A stretch of 64,000 nucleotides of DNA from Myrica gale. Its lineage: Eukaryota > Streptophyta > Magnoliopsida > Fagales > Myricaceae. The stretch spans positions 24,924,921-24,988,920 of the forward strand of contig OZ005601.1 in assembly GCA_963930655.1 (NCBI GenBank). The letters run 5' to 3'. Position 1 is the stretch's first letter. Each line of letters opens with the position of its first letter. The translations under genes and the position numbers were made by a program. This document shows, one piece after another, positions 1 to 10,729 of the stretch. Below the pieces are notes generated by a model. The model was not told where the DNA came from and ran no database searches. It worked only from the letters and a program-made list of their open reading frames with translations.

Positions 1-1660
1 GGTCCCTTCTTCTCACTCTTTTTTTTTTCTTTTCAAAATTTAATATCAATGGGGAGGGTATTTTGGGTTTTATAAGGTTTTATTTTTTGATTTTCTTTTA
101 GCAGAATTTCCCAATGATCTTGAGAAATTTTGGACAATTCATCTGCTTGTGCTTTTCTTGGCGTTAGAGAAGCTAAATAGGTTTAATTTTCTTCTCGGCT
201 TAGTAGTAAGCTCTATATTTGACTTGAGGTCTACAAATCTTACCAACATACAATCGGACATATGAAATTTTGGCCTCTCAAAAAGGAAGAAAGAAACATT
301 ACTACAAGTCCCTAGGAATGGAATTGGTGGTGCCAAATTCAGGCAACAAACCAGATCAATGGGGGATACTGTTTAATGTGTTCTGTAATATCTGTCATTA
401 TGAGCACCACCCAGAAACTAGGAAGGTATTCCGCATCCAACCAAAAGACTGGGACTGGAACAGAGCACATCTCTAAGTTCATGATAAAAGGAAAGGTCCT
501 GCAATTGTCTAAACTTTAATCAGAGGATGTAAGACGAATGTATTCTAGAAAGCTAATCCATTAATGATGTAAGCGGATAAGCTATTGCGTTTATGTAAAA
601 CTTGTAATCACCCCTTGGAGAGGAGTACTAGTAGGCTACTCTGTTTTCGCAAACGAGGAAGCGAAATGTGCAGTAGGATTGAGTCCTCTAATGCTTTTGT
701 TGAGCTTTAATGTGTATCTTGAAGTTTTATTTTGCTTTAAGAAAAGTTACTCACAGAAACCAGCCATCTATAACAGTATGATCTGATACTTCTCATCGTT
801 TCCCATTGTGCGACTTTGATTGCCACTCTGTAGAGCTCTGTGCCACTGTAGCCGGAGTCTACAGAACTTCTGGGGAGATATTCAAGGTCCAAATATGGAA
901 GCCTTTCGGCTTTTGATTCTCAAAGATTGGGTCGCTATCCCCAGCCCAAGAGAATAGGGTAGAGCCCTAGACGTTTGGAAAACCTGAAAACAAGACTCAT
1001 CTGGGCCTAAATTTGGATTGAATATGCAGACTGCAGAGCATTCATTCGAGTCTATTTATTTTTTGTATAGTTAAATACAATTTTTTGCCCTCGAGTAATG
1101 GGATCTTTAAGCTTTAGACTCCTTAAGATTACACTTTGTCTCTCAATTACTAACTACTTACTCTTTATATCTTCAACCCTTAATTTTGACTGAAATTATT
1201 TTTGTTTAGTAAAATGACAATTTTACCCTCATAATTTGTTATTGTTTTATTGTTTCAGAATCAGATTTGATTGGAATATGGTGCTCACGATCATACAATA
1301 TGTTATATTCCACGATTATCCAAAATGTATACCCGAATTTCAACTCCTTCAGAAGAAAGACATAATTTTGAAGAAGTCCCATTCAAAAGGGGAATCATTT
1401 TAATTCTGTGGAAAATTACTACGCTAACCAATCTGTGGATACTACTAACTATTCTCACAGTTTCCTTCCAACGCATCAGCACTTCATAATTAAGATCATA
1501 GTTGCTCACAGCAAATCCAAATCAAACCGCCCATCACTCAATAGCCAATGCTCAATAGGTTAACAAAGATCGATTTTAGGAGCTTACCCTATCATGGGGA
1601 AAAAAATGCGAACACCTGCCTCAATATAGACTTGATCTTGATTAAAGCCATTCCAACAAA
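1..1660. other. Unassigned intergenic sequence
   Basis: No recognisable gene. The longest open frame of note (270-476, plus, 68 codons) has a few Trp, His and Cys residues near its end but matches no family I know, and no splice signals or partner exons stand out around it. A second short frame at 1271-1489 also looks like chance. The sequence is AT-rich with no visible terminal repeats. It could contain the 3' part of a gene that starts left of the window, but nothing supports this directly. Confidence 0.4.
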
Positions 1661-1662
1661 TT

Positions 1663-1896
1663 CACTAAAAGAAAATTAGATTTTAGCAACCAAACTTTAA
1701 TTGGTCGTAAAAAGTCCATTTATAACAACAAAGCAAAACAAATCGTCCTAATAAGTATAATGAACAAACTTTTTAGCAACCAGTCAAATTTAGTCGCAAA
1801 TAGTACATTTTTAACTACAAAAATAAGAAATGGAAGGAAATATTCGCTTCTTGCAACCAAATAAGAAATCGTGGCTAAAAGTGACCTTTTAGGTCA
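1663..1896. mobile_element. Decayed CACTA-like terminal fragment
   Basis: The segment starts with CACTA followed by an A-rich stretch. It then repeats short motifs of the form 'gcaaccaa...ttggtcg' in both orientations (about 1686-1712, 1775-1800, 1853-1880). Such dense inverted subterminal motifs are typical of CACTA (CMC) elements, where they bind the transposase. No opposite end or 3-bp target duplication was found, so this is a remnant. It differs from the better preserved CACTA family elsewhere in the window, which uses GCGGCGGTC-type motifs. Confidence 0.4.
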
Positions 1897-2400
1897 AGGG
1901 TGGCAAAAATTCGGTACGAATTGAAATTTCTGGTTTCACTTCCGATTCCGGCATATACCGGAACCGGAAGTCATTTTTAGCAATTTTCGAAATCGGAAAT
2001 TCCGTTGAAATTACTAGAATTTCCGGTTCTGATTTTTATAATAAAATAAAATAAAATAGTGTTCAAACTAAAGTATAACATATAGAATTTGATTGAATAT
2101 TTCTTTTACATCTATTGTTAATTTTTGATGAATAACTAAAAAATACCGATATTTCGGGTTTCGGATTTTAAAAATAATAATAATATGACTCAAAATAAAG
2201 TATAACATCTAGAATTTGCTTAAATGTTTATTTTAGAATTTATACTTTTTATGAATGTCAAAATTATTGTTAATTTGTGATGAATAACAAAAAAATTTCA
2301 AAAATTGGGTCCAAAAAATATTTTTAGCTCATTAGGCCCCCAAAAAAGCCCCAATGCCAAAACAAAATTTTTTATTTCGATTCTGAAAATGCCAAAACAC
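1897..2400. mobile_element. Possible hAT-type MITE fragment
   Basis: The left edge reads 'agggtggcaaaaattcgg', close to the TAGGGGTGGCAAA end common in plant hAT MITEs. It is followed by repeated 'ccggaa' and 'tccggtt' blocks, then AT-rich sequence. A convincing right end or 8-bp duplication was not found. The boundaries are estimates. Confidence 0.3.
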
Positions 2401-2993
2401 TATTGGAATTTTTTTGTAACGAAAGAGATTGTATTTTTATGATCTTTCTCGATATTAGGAATACTTCTCTAGAATTAAAAACAAGAATTAGTAATGGCTT
2501 TTTAAAAGAGAAATTGACATTTTAGTCCTTGAATTTTCACTATTTTTATTTTTTAGTCCTTAAATTTCGTTTTTTTTTTCTTCAGATTTTAGTCATTTAA
2601 TTTTTCATTTTTTTGAAGAAATGATCATTTCGTGGATCCGTCTATTTTACTAACAAAAGGGCCTTGCAACATTATCTTACTGTCATGTCAGTTATAAAAG
2701 TTTACAACTCAACGTTGACATGTCAGGAAAAGAAAACGGAGAGAAGCTGTCAATGAGCATGTTGCTTTGAAATCTACTAATATTCTCTTAAACTGCCAGA
2801 CCGTGCTCGAAAACATGTTGCTTTTAGCGTGGCAAACACTGCCACCAAGATAGATAACTCTAATAATAACTAAGATAGCAGCAATAGAAACAACAACATA
2901 TTTATGGAAAACCAGAAAAGCATGTGCTATCTCAGGAATGGATTTGTGTTTCTAGTTCTCTTGTTCGAGCGTTCCCTGAGGACCCAATCTATT
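2401..2993. other. AT-rich intergenic sequence
   Basis: Nothing gene-like. It contains two near-copies of 'tttagtcctt(g/a)aattt' around 2520-2560, a repeat type common in plant intergenic DNA. No open frames or splice structure of interest. Confidence 0.4.
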
Positions 2994-3260
2994 TAGGGGT
3001 GATTAACGGCAGTAACGGTGCCGATTGGGCAAAAACCGACATCCCAATAGTTAAGGGCACCAAAATCGGCAGGCACCAATAACAGTCTTGCTAATGTCGG
3101 TTTTGCCGTAACGGTTACATGATAAAAGTGTACTCATTTAGCGAGTCGGCGACGAAAGAGAGGAGACGACTGCCGGTTGGGAGAGATGGGTAAACAGGGG
3201 CGCGATGCGGGGGTAGGAAGGGTGGGGGCCAGGGGTACGAATGGAGAAATATTTTTCCGA
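2994..3260. mobile_element. hAT-like element fragment (left end only)
   Basis: It starts TAGGGGTGATTAACGGC, a hAT-like terminus, and continues with short internal inverted motifs built on 'accgaca', 'gtcggttttgcc' and 'taacggt'. A matching right end with the flanking 8-mer 'aatctatt' was not found, so the element is truncated or decayed. From 3130 to 3250 the sequence is purine- and G-rich. Confidence 0.4.
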
Positions 3261-4365
3261 TTGCTCTTGCAAACAAACGACGTAGTTATCCATTTAAAAG
3301 GAAAATGAAACCATTTTTTTTAAAAAAAATAAATTATTCTTCAAATCTTCATTATACGTTCAAATCTCGTGAAGTTTTTCGTCCAGTTTTAAATGAGTTG
3401 GACATTTGGCAAACATTAGAGTGACAACAGTTTTTGCGCATTCGATTCCATCTATTGTTCGAGTGCCGCAATGGCATGTAAGGGATGAAGCATCCTAAAT
3501 GCATGCACTCATTTTTGGGTGTAGAATTCAGATTGAAGTTTGACCTTTTTGGTGTTTGTTCCCACGCATTTAGATATTAGAAAGAGACTTCATTTCTTAG
3601 ATTGTTTAGTAATCTGAAGCTTTTTGTCACACTTAATATGCAAAGGAGATTACTATTACTAAAAATCAACACAGAGAAACAATAATATTTCTTAGTAGAA
3701 ACCTCTGGCCAAACATGTGCCATAGATGTAGGGCTGTGCATAAGCAGTGGCGGTGGCCCACCACCACCGCCACCGCTATGGGCTATTGTCTGAAAATGGA
3801 CACCGTCTCCGCCACCATTATGGGAGGAAATCGGCCTAGAAAAACAAGTAAAGCTGACGGAACGTGTAGAATCTGTCGCCAAATAGTAGGCCTTTAGGGA
3901 CGTCACTTACGAAAGCGTCACTATTGATAGCTTTAGCAACACTTACGCCTAGACACACTTATCTACCACCTTTTACTGTCACCACAGCCCATTCTCCACG
4001 AAACATTGCTTTTCAATTCTTTCCGGAGACTACTTAGCAAAAAAAAAAGCAATTCTTTCCTAATATGTTATCTTTTCTCTCCCTTATTTGCTCTGCTTTT
4101 TTTCCTTTGCCCTTTCTCTCATCGTCATCTCCAACGTATGCGTCGAAAGCTCCACTCCATTTGTCTAATATCTGGTGTTTTCCCTATTCAAGATTTACCC
4201 AACAACAATAAGCCACGACAAGATGAATGAAAAAGAGGTTTGAGCAAAGAGAACAGTTAGTGAAGAGGTGTACTGGCGTATATGGAGCGGCTGAGTTTGA
4301 TATGGAAGCTCATTGGCTTTTAACCCAGCCATTTGGGAGAGATGGGGTTGCAATTTGTGAAATCA

Positions 4366-4550
4366 TCTGCTGTTGCCGATCTTCTTTTCTTTCTTTTTTC
4401 CAAGTTTGTTGCAGATCTAGCTTGTTGTAGATCTTTGGTAGATCTGGTTTGTTGAAATCATCTGTTGTTGCCGAGTTTGTTGTAGATCTTTTCTTTCCAA
4501 GTTTGTTGTAGATCTGGTTTGTTGAAATCCTCTGCTGTTGTCGATCTTTG
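4366..4550. repeat. Imperfect tandem repeats inside the hAT element
   Basis: Several degenerate copies of a unit containing 'gtttgttgtagatct' and 'ttgttgaaatc(a/c)tctg(c/t)tgttg' follow each other. Reading frames through it are probably by-products of the repeats. Confidence 0.5.
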
Positions 4551-5029
4551 TTGTATAGTCAAGTAATTGTACAACCGTTTATTAAGACTCAAATTTTTTA
4601 TAGATTGTTGAGATTCAAATTTTATATGGATTGTTGTCTCTCTCTGTTTGAAATGGATTATTTGGTTGATTTTGCTATTTCGGTGCATGTGGTCAAGGTG
4701 TTCATTCTTGACGAACTAAGGTCGTCGATTACAACGCAATCGACAGATATCGATTCTTTTTCTCCCAACGTATTTTATCGTCGACGTAGATAGTCTATTG
4801 TTGACGGAGGAGAATGGTTGTCGTGAAAAGGCAATCGGCACGCGGCAAACACGACGAAGGCTTGACAACTGAATGTCGTGGTTGAAGGCTTCAGTGACGA
4901 CTTTGTGTATTTTTGGTGACAACAACGCTCCTTCGGCGATGACCGATTTTCTACTAGTGTACCACCACCTACACTGGAGATCACAAAAATGTTAAAAAAT
5001 CACACCCAAATCAAAGAAATAAAGAGAAA

Positions 5030-5370
5030 AAAATTCCAAATCTGAAATTTCAACCAAATCCTGAGCAACTTAACAAAACTTTCTAAAATTATAATCCCTG
5101 TAATCAATACCAAATCGAAACCCAAATTCAAAAAAATTTCCAAATTTGATATCTCAACCAAATTGTGAATAACCTAACAAAAATTTCTAAAATTGCAACC
5201 CCTGTAATCAATACAAAATCGCAACTAAATACACACATTGCATTCACAAGAAACTGCCACACATTTGAAAAGCTTTCTAAATTTTTTTCCAAATCTGAAA
5301 TCTCATAAACAGCCGAAAAAAAAATTCCAAAATCGCAACCCCTATAATCAATATCAAATTGCAACCAAAT
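5030..5370. repeat. Three imperfect repeats of about 105-140 bp
   Basis: Three units each run through 'aaatctgaaat', 'caaccaaat', 'taacaaaa.tttctaaaatt' and 'cccctgtaatcaata' (ends near 5110, 5214 and 5355). They lie in the right half of the hAT element, and their decay suggests old internal duplication. Confidence 0.5.
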
Positions 5371-5899
5371 CGACACATTAGCAAGAAAATCTTCACATAT
5401 TTGAAAATATTTTCAAATATCAACCAAATCGATAAAAACCTAAATAAAAGTTTTTCTCAAACCCAGCAAATCGCAACCAAATCGCGAATATATATCAAAT
5501 CGCAACAATATTGGGGGGGGAGAGAGAGAGCGCACGATAGAGTTGCTGGAGCTGCAGAAGAGAAGAGAGAGCATTGCTTGCTACAGAGGGGGAGTGCGCC
5601 ACGGATGAAGGGGAGAGTCAGATAGTTGAGTGATCGAGAGAAACAGAGAGAGAAAAATAGGTAGGGTTACTTTGGTTATAACATCATTGAAAGAAACATC
5701 ATCGTTTTTTATATATATTTAAGAGAACAAAATGGTAAAGCGGTGAGCAGTTTCACCGCCATAGGCAAAATCCCAGCTACCATAGGCGCCGGTAAACGGT
5801 GCACACTATCGGTATCGATGATCAGACCTACATAGAAAGAAAATAAAACCATGATTCTTGCATAAAATAGGAACAACATTAGAGAAAATGGATTGCAAT

Positions 5900-7032
5900 C
5901 TAAGGAGAGAAAAAGTTAGACAATGGCTTGGAGATATCATAAGGCAGCCCTGCATTAGTTCTAGCACTGCTCCCTCCAAATAACCCAGGAGGAGGAAGCC
6001 CCATGTCACTTCCAGCTCTGCCGTTGTCAATATTGCCATGAGGCATGCCCATCCCCATACTAGTTGCACCAACAATACTGCCTCTCATATTCAAATTATA
6101 AGGCAACTCCATCCCCATATCACCACCACCACAACCAGTGCCTCCAAAACTTTCAGGAGGCAGCCCTAAGTTGCTCATACCACTGTTGATCCCAAAATGC
6201 CCATAGGGCAAGCATCCCATTTCACTCCCACCACGACTGCCTCCGCAATCCCCAAGAGGAATCCCTATCTCAATCACACCTTTACTTCCTCTAGGGTTCC
6301 CACAAGGTAGCAGTACCTTTTTGGTGTTTGTTCCCACTAAGACTACCGAAATATGTACACGGCTGCAGCCCCATGTTATTTCTGACACTGATACTACCAG
6401 CAGTAACATTCTCATTTTGGTTTATCATGTCCATGAACCACTGATCCCACGTGCAAGGCTCCGAGGGAATTCTTTCCCCTGCAGCAGTACTACTGTCACC
6501 CGTCTCATCCGCAGGTGCTGCATCCTGTGGGGGAGGAAAATAATTTGGGGTGAGAGGACCTTGTTGAAAGCATTCCTGCCTTTTATGACAATCTCTTATC
6601 TTCTCCTCCAACAACCATCCTAAGCCAGCTATTTCACTGGTTTCAAGTTCACCCATTTTCTTCCCCTGTTGGATTTGGTGCATGAGATGGCCCATCTTCA
6701 TCTCTTTGTTCTTCCTCTGTTGCTTCCTTAGTTGGTCTTGCACTTTGGTTGCCCCTCTCTACGAGATATGTCTCTTGGTTCATCATTTTCTTGCACCTCT
6801 CCATTTTTGGCTTCCTCTAAAACTCCGCCAATAGTTGTTGCACCACCTGGGGGGACGGCCACACAACTGCCTCATCATTTTCTTGACCATAGACGATGAT
6901 AAAAGCTCTTACATCGCATAGGATGGTCAACTCACTCACTTTTTTCAATAATCCTCCCCTCCTTTTTTTGAAACTGGCTTTCCTAGAACTATCATTTGCA
7001 ATCCACGTAAGCTTGACCTTCTTCCTTGTCAT
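5900..7032 (-). pseudogene. Type I (M-gamma, AGL80-like) MADS-box gene, disrupted
   Basis: The start codon at 7030-7032 opens a MADS domain (residues 1-60) with MTRKKVKLTWI and FKKRRGGLLKKVSELTILCD, the DNA-binding signature of type I M-gamma proteins such as AGL80. The usual EVWPS-like box is present (VVWPSPQVVQQLL). Intact family members are transcription factors, mostly in the female gametophyte and endosperm. Here an in-frame TAG (6817-6819) follows the MADS domain. Similarity continues past it in the original frame, then in a second frame (about 6750-6300; coiled 'QDQLRKQQRKNKEMKM' segment) and a third (about 6330-5900; Gly/Met-rich tail with GLPPPGLFGG-like units). One stop and at least two frameshifts in a normally intronless gene argue for a pseudogene, unless several sequencing indels are present. 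The tail ends about 70 bp from the hAT element at 3729-5830. Confidence 0.8.
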
Positions 7033-8400
7033 GGTTAGTGCTTTGATGGCTCTAACATTTTCCTCTATAACTCAACTCCGCAAACAAAGTACTATATATA
7101 GGGAGCAGGGATAAGACTGGAACCTTGATATCTGTGGGCAGAATTGGCAACCTAAGAAGAAGGGAGGGTTCAAGGCCATTTTGAACTTTCAAAATTTTGT
7201 GCCATAGGTAAGAAAATGTATGCTTGAATATTATGAGATTGTGATGTATTACTAAGGAAATTTAATTGCATTGCTGGCTGAGAAGGGAGAAGTTATTTTT
7301 ATTTAATGCTATATTCTAAAAGTATATCTGGACAACTTTGAGGCCTTTGGTTCTTTTTAATGGTTTGAATTACAGTGAAGTTCCATAACCTTAATTGATA
7401 CAGATAAGATATTATCAGGTCAGTGGGATAGAAAACAAATCCAATGCAATCATCAATATCGCTAGTAAAGGAAGCAGCATCTGATGGATTGAAGGGATTC
7501 AAGACCAAGTTAGAAAACTAATCTTAATTGTCCATCTCCATCTGGTGTCGTGATTGAAAAGTATATCGAGCGATCGATTTCATGAGGGCTGGAGCCTAGA
7601 TTCCATGGTGCGTTGCAGCCACGTGCTTTGTTTTCTTGAGAGATTAAGACAATATTTATAAGTTAAATCCATAGAATTATACATGCTCAACTGAATTTAT
7701 TTTCTTCTAGAAGGTTAATCAATGCATTTGGATTTTTGTTAATTATAAGTGCTTTGACTGTTTTTCAACAGGCAATATCTTAGATACTCTTTGTGACTTG
7801 CTATTGTAATGCACATCAACTAGTTTCAATGGGTATATGTAGACATTTGTGTCTCTAAAGGTTGCTTGCATTAATGGTACGTACGTTTTTAAGGGCATAG
7901 CGATGAAGAGTTCAATAGCAATTTGTCTAAGGTTTGATGTAGTTGGTGTGACACAAGTTACATTTTTGGCATCTAATTTTCATTAATGTGAACCACCTTA
8001 ATCAACTATTTGCTATTGTCTGCAGATGTTCCTTACCAATGACGAATTCATCATAAAGTGCTCATTTCCCATTCTCATTGATTTTGTTTGGTCTCCTTCT
8101 TCTTCATCACCTTCCTACTCTATATGCATACGCATATTTTATCTTTTCTATAAGGTAACCAAGTTGAAGCAAGAAATTAATGGATTCAAGCAGAGTGTAT
8201 AAGTGATCTACTTGTCTTAAAGAGTAGTCCCCCAATTGCACTATGAAGTATGAAATGATCCCTCTCTCTCTTATTTGCAGTGTTTGGTTTTCGTGTCTTC
8301 TTGTTCTTTGATCTCATCTGTGAAACCATTTTCATTGATCCTTTGATCGCGTGACTTATATTTTAGAGCGATAAAACAAAAACTGACGAAGAAAGGTAGC
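7033..8400. other. Intergenic sequence, nothing recognised
   Basis: This lies upstream of the MADS relic. A TATA-like 'actatatatagg' sits near 7091-7102, in a position suitable for the minus-strand MADS gene (about 60-70 bp from its ATG). The rest is AT-rich, without coding signature or clear repeat ends. Confidence 0.4.
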
Positions 8401-8401
8401 T

Positions 8402-8990
8402 ATGGAAAGATGGAAGCAGGAAGGCAATTCCCGTAACAGACAAAGAGAGCTCTTAATCATCAACAAAGAAAGAAACAAGCACACTCTTCTTTTTCCCTCT
8501 TTGGCTGTGAAAAATAACTCCATCTTCTTCGTCGTCCAAAAGGAAGAAAGTATCAGAAACACTTGCTCAATGGCGGCTGTCATTTGCAGAGACCATTATG
8601 GTCACTTTCTCTTTGCTTGTACAAAGAGCTTTCCTCTTGGTACTGCCCCTGTGGGAGAGGCCAGAGCAGCCTTGTTGGCTGTGCAGAAGGCTTCCTTTCT
8701 TAACCACCCGTGCTTGATTTTTGAAGGGGGACAACTCAGTGGTCTGCAACTCTCTATAGAATCGAAATGTGCGGTCGAATGGGAGATCGAATCCTTCTTC
8801 TCTAGCATCCGTGCTTCTCTGGACCAGCACCCTCTTTGGCGCTTCTCCCATGTGAAAAGGGATTTTAAATTTTGCTGCCCATTATTTAGCTAAATGGGCG
8901 TTTGCAGAAGACGTTGTGGGAAAATTCTCATTCACTGTATCCTGGGTTTCATTTTGGTTTGTGATAACCCTCCCCAACCACCCTGAACTT
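8402..8990 (+). pseudogene. RNase H-like (RVT_3 type) domain relic
   Basis: From about 8560 the translation matches the plant RNase H-like domain found at the end of L1-type LINEs and in related domesticated proteins: ICRDHYGHFLFACTKSFP, then GTAPVGEARAALLAVQKA (the usual 'aEa.A...al..A' helix), then an 'fEGD'-like strand. At about 8725-8760 the frame is off by one relative to the expected 'EGDN.vv' motif. Near 8866 an extra A shifts the frame again: the alternative frame restores the typical 'RDFNFAAHYLAKWA' ending. The upstream part (8402-8550) does not look like the domain. An intact protein would cleave RNA in RNA-DNA hybrids during LINE replication. This copy is short, frameshifted and probably dead. 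Confidence 0.65.
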
Positions 8991-9660
8991 CGTTATTTTT
9001 GGCCCTGGGGGTCCTTTGTTATTTGCTTAGAAAAACAAAAACAGTATCTCCATTGAATATACAACATTGAAGCTTAAACTTCTTCTGTTATTTTGGTGCT
9101 TTACTTTGAAAGAAAAAGGTCGATGGCTGAGGCAGAGTTTCACAGTTAACAATCTCCTCAAGAAAGAAGAGTGTCTTTCAAGGCTGATTCCATGAAATTA
9201 CGAACTTATCAATAAAGAACAATGAAGTCCTTACCAACTCTTCACTAGGCCTGATCATCGGTACTGGAGGTGTGTCGGTTAACCATCGGAAAAATTCCCA
9301 TTCACTGTATCCCGGGTTTCATTTTGGTTTGTGATAACCCTCCCCAACCCCCCTAAACTTTGTTATTTTTGGCCCTAGGGTCCTTTGTTATTTGCTTAGA
9401 AAAACAAAAATAATATCTCCATTGAATATACAACATTGAAGCTTAAATTTCTTCTATTATTTTGGTGCTTTACTTTGAAAGAAAAAAGGTCGATGGCTGA
9501 GGCAGAGTTTCACAGTTAACAATCTCCTCAAGAAGAAGAGTGTCTTCCAAGGCTGATTCCATGAAATTACGAACTTATCAATAAAGAACAATGAAGTCCT
9601 TACCAACTCTTTACCAGGCAAGATCATCGGTACTGACGGTGTGTCGGTTAAACATCATTG
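8919..9660. repeat. Direct tandem duplication, period 370 bp
   Basis: The block starting 'attc(t/c)cattcactgtatcc' occurs at about 8923 and again at 9293, and the following bases match closely up to 'ggtgtgtcggttaa(c/a)catc' near 9287 and 9657. The constant offset is 370 bp with few differences. Each copy includes the tail of the RNase H relic and ends in hAT-terminus-like sequence (TAGGCCTGATCATCGGTAC in copy 1). Confidence 0.85.
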
Positions 9661-9890
9661 CCGCCGGTATCGGCTGTGTATACCGTGCACTGACGCCCAG
9701 TGGCACCGGTGACTGTGAGTAGAATCCCCTCTTAGCGGGGATTTTTCTAGTGGTGGTGAAGCTGCTCACCGCTTCACCATTTTTTTAATATACATATCAA
9801 AATGGTGCCGTTTATATTAGTGATTTTAAGATTGACCTTATAACCTAACCCTAAAGCTGCTCACCGCTTCACCAATTAAATCTTCTCTCT
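9605..9890. mobile_element. hAT-related terminal segment
   Basis: From 'gatcatcggtactgacggtg' (9612) the sequence continues with 'gccgccggtatcgg', 'cagtggcaccggtg' and 'gtggtgaagctgctcaccg'. It corresponds to the reverse of the right part of the 3729-5830 element (compare 5720-5830). It appears to be a truncated relative; no far end was found. Confidence 0.5.
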
Positions 9891-10143
9891 CTTCATTTTT
9901 TTCATAAAATACTATACTTTTTTTACAAACTCTAATACCCAACATTTCCAAAACTCCAATATTTTCACAAACAAACACCAGTCCAATGCTCTATATATGA
10001 ACAAGCGTGAAACGTCCTTCATGTTCAAAGTCGTTTGCAACTTTTGTAAATGGTACGGACGGGTAACTAGCTTGTGGGGACCCTAAACCCCTCTGCCTCC
10101 TTTTCGAAGAACACGAGATATGTGAAGACTCGTGGGGTGGTCA

Positions 10144-10451
10144 GGGTATGTTCGTTTTCATCATTTTTTCAAGATTCTAAGTATTTTCACAATTCTACCA
10201 CCGAACATATTCAGAATTCAAACACAAAAACCAATACATTTTACACAATCTCCAACAATTTTTTAATTTTTTATTCAACATAAATTTTATCTCTCTATAC
10301 TTTTTCACATAACTCCAATACTTTTTTATTAAACAATTACATCAAATCATTTCTCTCTCCACTTTACACAAACACCAATAAAACACTATTCAACATAAAA
10401 ATTCACAACTTCTCTAAGATCCTACATTTTTTCTCAAAACGAACATAACCC
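10144..10451. mobile_element. MITE with about 15-bp terminal inverted repeats
   Basis: The left end GGGTATGTTCGTTTT is mirrored at the right by the reverse complement of GGGTTATGTTCGTTTT. The interior is pyrimidine-rich and AT-rich on this strand. Length and ends fit the same broad MITE group as 12917-13092 and 17046-17242. A clean target duplication is not visible. Confidence 0.6.
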
Positions 10452-10581
10452 ATGATGAGTAGATATATAAAGCTAGCTAGTCAGTCACTTTTGAGGGCTT
10501 ATTAATTAATATTCTTTTCGCTTCGTTTCCCGGCCATTTCCTTCTTCTTTTTTTCTCCGCTTTGTGCTCTCTTTTCGTAGT

Positions 10582-10729
10582 AACTGGTTTCTTGGACGCC
10601 AATGAGCTATGGCTCAAATGGCATTTCCTCCTCTATGGAGGGTCCTGAACTGGGGTTCAAAACCCCCCACCCCCACCCCTCAGGCACAAGCCTGATTTAC
10701 CTAGAAAAAAAAAAACTGGTTTCTTGGAC
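10582..10729 (+). mobile_element. SINE with perfect 16-bp target-site duplication
   Basis: A 116-bp body (10598-10713) is flanked by identical 16-mers, 'aactggtttcttggac' at 10582-10597 and 10714-10729. The body ends in an A tract (10704-10713 or longer). It contains an A-box-like 'tggctcaaatggc' and a B-box-like 'ggttcaaaacc' (about 10657-10667), the internal RNA polymerase III promoter of tRNA-derived SINEs. Such elements are copied by the reverse transcriptase of an L1-type LINE. The perfect duplication suggests recent insertion. Confidence 0.85.

Larger units (their letters stand above)
3729..5830. mobile_element. 2.1-kb non-autonomous hAT element with imperfect 8-bp target duplication
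   Basis: The left end is TAGGGCTGTGCATAAGC. The right end, read on the other strand, is TAGGTCTGATCATCGATACC. The 8 bases before the left end are 'catagatg' and the 8 after the right end are 'catagaaa', six of eight matching, as expected for an old hAT insertion. Subterminal blocks are rich in ggcggtggc and caccgcc-type motifs on both sides. The interior encodes no transposase that I can see. It contains imperfect repeats around 4370-4550 (gttgtagatct / ttgttgaaatc units) and repeated blocks at about 5030-5370 ending in 'ccctgtaatcaatac'. Related ends occur near 9247 and 9612. Confidence 0.65.

Noticed and set aside
270..476. 68-codon frame as a small protein gene
   Set aside because: No recognisable motif, promoter or partner exon; length is within chance for AT-rich plant DNA.
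3577..3906. Gly/Pro-rich frame on the minus strand
   Set aside because: Produced by the ggcggtggc repeats at the hAT element end, which it spans.
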